Source: Phycisphaerae bacterium (GTDB taxonomy: Bacteria; Planctomycetota; Phycisphaerae; UBA1845; PWPN01). From it: 7,548 bases of DNA. The notes under the pieces were generated by a model. That model had not been told where the DNA came from and did not search any database. It saw only the letters and a program-made list of their open reading frames with translations. Made by a program: the position numbers and the translations under genes. Every line of letters begins with the position of its first letter. Positions within the stretch are counted from its first letter, which is position 1. Shown here piece after piece: positions 5,387 through 7,548 of the stretch. The DNA is taken from the NCBI GenBank assembly GCA_003557125.1, contig PWPN01000189.1:1-7548 (forward strand), in the 5' to 3' direction.

Positions 5387-6586
5387 ATGAGACAGTCGAT
5401 ACGGGTGATAGTTTATAACGAAGACGACGATTTCGCTCCGACGATCCGCTCGGACGTTCTCAGCGTCGAAGGTGCGCAGATCGTCGCCGAGGTTGATGAG
5501 CGGATGCTCATCGAGCAGGCCGTTCAGCAGTTTCCGGCCGAGATTCTCGTGATGCACCTCGATCCGTTGCCGGAGCAGCTGCTCCCAATGGCTGCCCACA
5601 TCGCATCCAGTCACCCCGACCTGGCCGTATTCGTCATCTCGGAGACAAGCGATGCTCAGCATATTCTGACGGCCCTGCGTGCGGGCATCCGCGAGTTTCT
5701 CACCAAGCCGATCGAACGCGACCTTGTCGTCCAGGCGATCCAGAAGGTGGCCTCGTCGTCGACGCAGAACGTCGAAATGGGCCGACTCATCCCGATCATG
5801 GGCACGATGGGCGGCGCGGGCGCGTCGGTGATGGCGGTGAACCTGGCTGTGGAACTGACGGAGATGACGCACAAGAAGCCCGTCGCCCTGGTCGACCTCG
5901 ACTTCCGTTACGGGCAGTTGGCGACGATGCTCGACGTGCATGCCGACTACACGATCGCCGACCTGTGCGACACGCCCGAGCAGCTCGATACAGCCATGAT
6001 CGACAGAGCGATGGTCAAGCACGCAAGCGGGATCCACCTGCTTGCCCGGCCGAACCATTTCGGACAGGCCGACATGATCAGCGCCGCTGACTGCGCTTCC
6101 GTGCTGAATGCCCTGCGCCAGATGTACGAGTATGTCATCGTCGACGGGCCGACGCGCTTCGATCCGGGCGGATTGGCCGTGCTCGATTTGGGCGATACCT
6201 GCCTGTTTCTCATTCAGCTCGTGGTGACCAGCGTACGCAGCACGCATCGGATGCTGAATGAACTGAAAAGCAATGGGTACAACCTCGATCGTTTCCGGCT
6301 CGTGTGCAACCGGTACACAGCCGACGCGGGGCACCTTCAGATACCGCACGTGGAGAGCACGCTCGACAAGAAGGTGGACTATCGGGTTCCAGCCGACTGG
6401 CGAACGGTCAGTGCGGCTGTCAACCTGGGAAAACCGTTGGCCGAGCACGCGCCCAAGAGTCGTGTGCGGACGGCCATCCGCGAAATCGCCGAGTCGATCG
6501 CCCAGCCCGAGGAGGCTGTCGCCGTGCCGCCGGAGACCGCAGCCAAGACGGGGCTTCTGGGGCGGCTCTTTCAATCGGTCTCGTAG
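5387..6586 (+). CDS. cpaE: Pilus positioning protein CpaE/TadZ (ParA/MinD-like)
   Basis: Cytoplasmic protein that places the Tad machine at its site in the cell; members join a receiver-like domain to a ParA/MinD-like ATPase. It has 399 residues. The receiver-like domain (about 4-122) keeps the acidic cluster EDDD (12-15) and Lys107 in FLTKP, but the phosphoacceptor position in ILVMHLDP appears to be Met56 and not Asp, so it is probably a pseudo-receiver. The ATPase domain (about 132-370) has a deviant P-loop, GTMGGAGAS (139-147), a switch-I-like VDLDFRYG (169-176) and Walker B-like YVIVDGP (249-255). Both lysines of the usual KGGxGK motif are missing. A tail (388-397, GLLGRLFQSV) may be amphipathic. 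The start is the only ATG after the in-frame stop at 5372; its ribosome site (GAGGTG or GAGGGTG) is weak. Confidence 0.9.
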   Translation: MRQSIRVIVYNEDDDFAPTIRSDVLSVEGAQIVAEVDERMLIEQAVQQFPAEILVMHLDPLPEQLLPMAAHIASSHPDLAVFVISETSDAQHILTALRAGIREFLTKPIERDLVVQAIQKVASSSTQNVEMGRLIPIMGTMGGAGASVMAVNLAVELTEMTHKKPVALVDLDFRYGQLATMLDVHADYTIADLCDTPEQLDTAMIDRAMVKHASGIHLLARPNHFGQADMISAADCASVLNALRQMYEYVIVDGPTRFDPGGLAVLDLGDTCLFLIQLVVTSVRSTHRMLNELKSNGYNLDRFRLVCNRYTADAGHLQIPHVESTLDKKVDYRVPADWRTVSAAVNLGKPLAEHAPKSRVRTAIREIAESIAQPEEAVAVPPETAAKTGLLGRLFQSVS

Positions 6587-6653
6587 AGGGGCGGGACCGA
6601 TGGAAAACCGCGGTGACGCAGCGTGAAAAGATGACGTTTTTAGGAGATTGTGC

Positions 6654-7548
6654 ATGTTCGGCCGATTGAAATCCGCAGCTATGGGAACCGCATCCCCTCC
6701 GGCTTCGACGGGCGCGCCCGGGGCGAGCCGTCAAGACGCTTCGAATAAATCCACGACCGGTAAAATCGGCATGGGTGACATGCCGTCGTCGACGGCCGAT
6801 CGTGCCAAGATGACCCGAACGCATCAGGACAAGATCGACAAGTTCAACATGCTCAAGATGCGCATCCATCGCAAGCTTGTCGAGCAGCTCGATTACAATG
6901 CGATCAAAGACGACGACCCGACGATTCGCGACCAGGTCGGCGACCTGATCGTCGGTCTGTGCGAAAAAGAGGATGTGCTGCTCAATCATGTCGAACGGCA
7001 GCGGCTCGTCAGCGAGATCCTCGACGAGACGTTCGGCCTCGGGCCGCTGGAAGTGCTCCTCAAAGATCCATCCATCAGCGACATTCTGATCAACGGCGCT
7101 CGGCAGATTTTCGTCGAGCGTCGCGGCGCGCTCGAGCAGACGAACGTCCAGTTTCGCGACAATCAGCACCTCATGCACGTGATCGACAAGATCGTCAGCG
7201 CGGTCGGGCGACGGTGCGACGAGGTGAGCCCGATGGTCGACGCGCGGCTCAAAGACGGCTCGCGTGTCAACGCGATCATCCCGCCGCTGGCGCTGGACGG
7301 CCCGTCGATGTCGATACGGCGTTTCGGAAACGATCCGGTCGGATGGGAAGACTACGTCAATTTCCGATCCTGCTCGCCGGAGATGATCGATTTCTTCAAG
7401 GCATGCGTCGAGGCGCGCTTGAACATTCTCATTATCGGAGGGACGGGATCGGGAAAGACGACATTGCTCAACAACATGTCGTCCTTCATTCCGCCCAACG
7501 AGCGCATCGTCACGATCGAGGATGCGGCCGAGCTGCGACTGCGCCAGC
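6654..7548 (+). CDS. cpaF: Pilus assembly ATPase CpaF/TadA, partial at the right edge
   Basis: Hexameric secretion ATPase that drives Flp fibre assembly from the cytoplasmic face of the membrane. Only the first 298 residues are in the window; relatives are usually well over 400. A poorly ordered Ser/Thr/Ala/Gly-rich lead (about 7-50) precedes the N-terminal domain (about 60-240), with [22 protein letters not shown] (127-148) and the stretch from [11 protein letters not shown] to [10 protein letters not shown] (192-216). Walker A is GGTGSGKTT (262-270) with Lys268; the acidic box is [10 protein letters not shown] (287-296). The Walker B and His box should follow beyond the edge. TAGGAG (6641-6646) is seven bases before ATG 6654. 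It lies 67 bases after cpaE with no strong hairpin between, so the two are probably co-transcribed. The sequence up to the edge has no frameshift. Confidence 0.96.
   Translation, partial: MFGRLKSAAMGTASPPASTGAPGASRQDASNKSTTGKIGMGDMPSSTADRAKMTRTHQDKIDKFNMLKMRIHRKLVEQLDYNAIKDDDPTIRDQVGDLIVGLCEKEDVLLNHVERQRLVSEILDETFGLGPLEVLLKDPSISDILINGARQIFVERRGALEQTNVQFRDNQHLMHVIDKIVSAVGRRCDEVSPMVDARLKDGSRVNAIIPPLALDGPSMSIRRFGNDPVGWEDYVNFRSCSPEMIDFFKACVEARLNILIIGGTGSGKTTLLNNMSSFIPPNERIVTIEDAAELRLRQ

Noticed and set aside
5273..6655. Long open frame of 460 residues on the - strand opposite cpaE
   Set aside because: It is the mirror frame of a clear cpaE gene, rich in Arg, His and Asp, with no ribosome site or family motif. 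Such antisense frames are common in GC-rich coding DNA.

Overview
The window holds the first part of a tight adherence (Tad/Flp, type IVb or type IVc) pilus locus, all on the + strand. The order is flp pilin, cpaA/tadV prepilin peptidase, tadE-like pseudopilin, cpaB/rcpC, cpaC/rcpA secretin, cpaE/tadZ, and cpaF/tadA ATPase, which runs off the right edge. The genes expected next (tadB, tadC, tadD and perhaps more tadE/F/G-like genes) would lie beyond the window. I see no convincing gene on the - strand; the long reverse frames are shadows of GC-rich coding sequence.

The organism is probably a planctomycete or a related PVC-group bacterium. This is inferred from the GC-rich sequence, the Flp processing segment (EDGPTATEYAVMLAL), the gene order, and two intergenic repeat types that resemble dispersed repeats I recall from such genomes (GCCGCGACCGTGAGGG, read as SRDREGA; and ACGGGCGAGACGCCCGT, read as GRDAR or GETPVP). 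No rRNA or marker gene confirms this.

Layout. Bases 1-595 carry no convincing gene. They hold a repeat-like edge (1-83), an AT-richer island with a perfect 9-bp inverted repeat (210-249), a weak promoter candidate (290-318), a possible folded leader (325-412) and a hairpin beside the flp ribosome binding site. Flp (596-790) is followed by a very strong hairpin (830-868). CpaA (950-1498) and TadE (1673-2152) are separated by a repeat pair. CpaB and CpaC overlap by 4 bases. A gap of 342 bases separates CpaC from CpaE, at the place where some Tad loci carry rcpB/cpaD. CpaE is followed closely by CpaF.

How it works together (established for Tad systems). CpaA cleaves and so matures the Flp prepilin and TadE-like pseudopilins. 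CpaF is the cytoplasmic motor. CpaE, a ParA/MinD-like protein, places the machine in the cell. CpaC is the outer-membrane channel and CpaB a periplasmic partner. The product is a thin adhesive fibre for surface attachment.

The system itself is known. The less ordinary points are a CpaE whose P-loop lacks both usual lysines and whose receiver domain lacks the phosphoacceptor aspartate, hairpins in most of the intergenic gaps, and repeat insertions between pilus genes.
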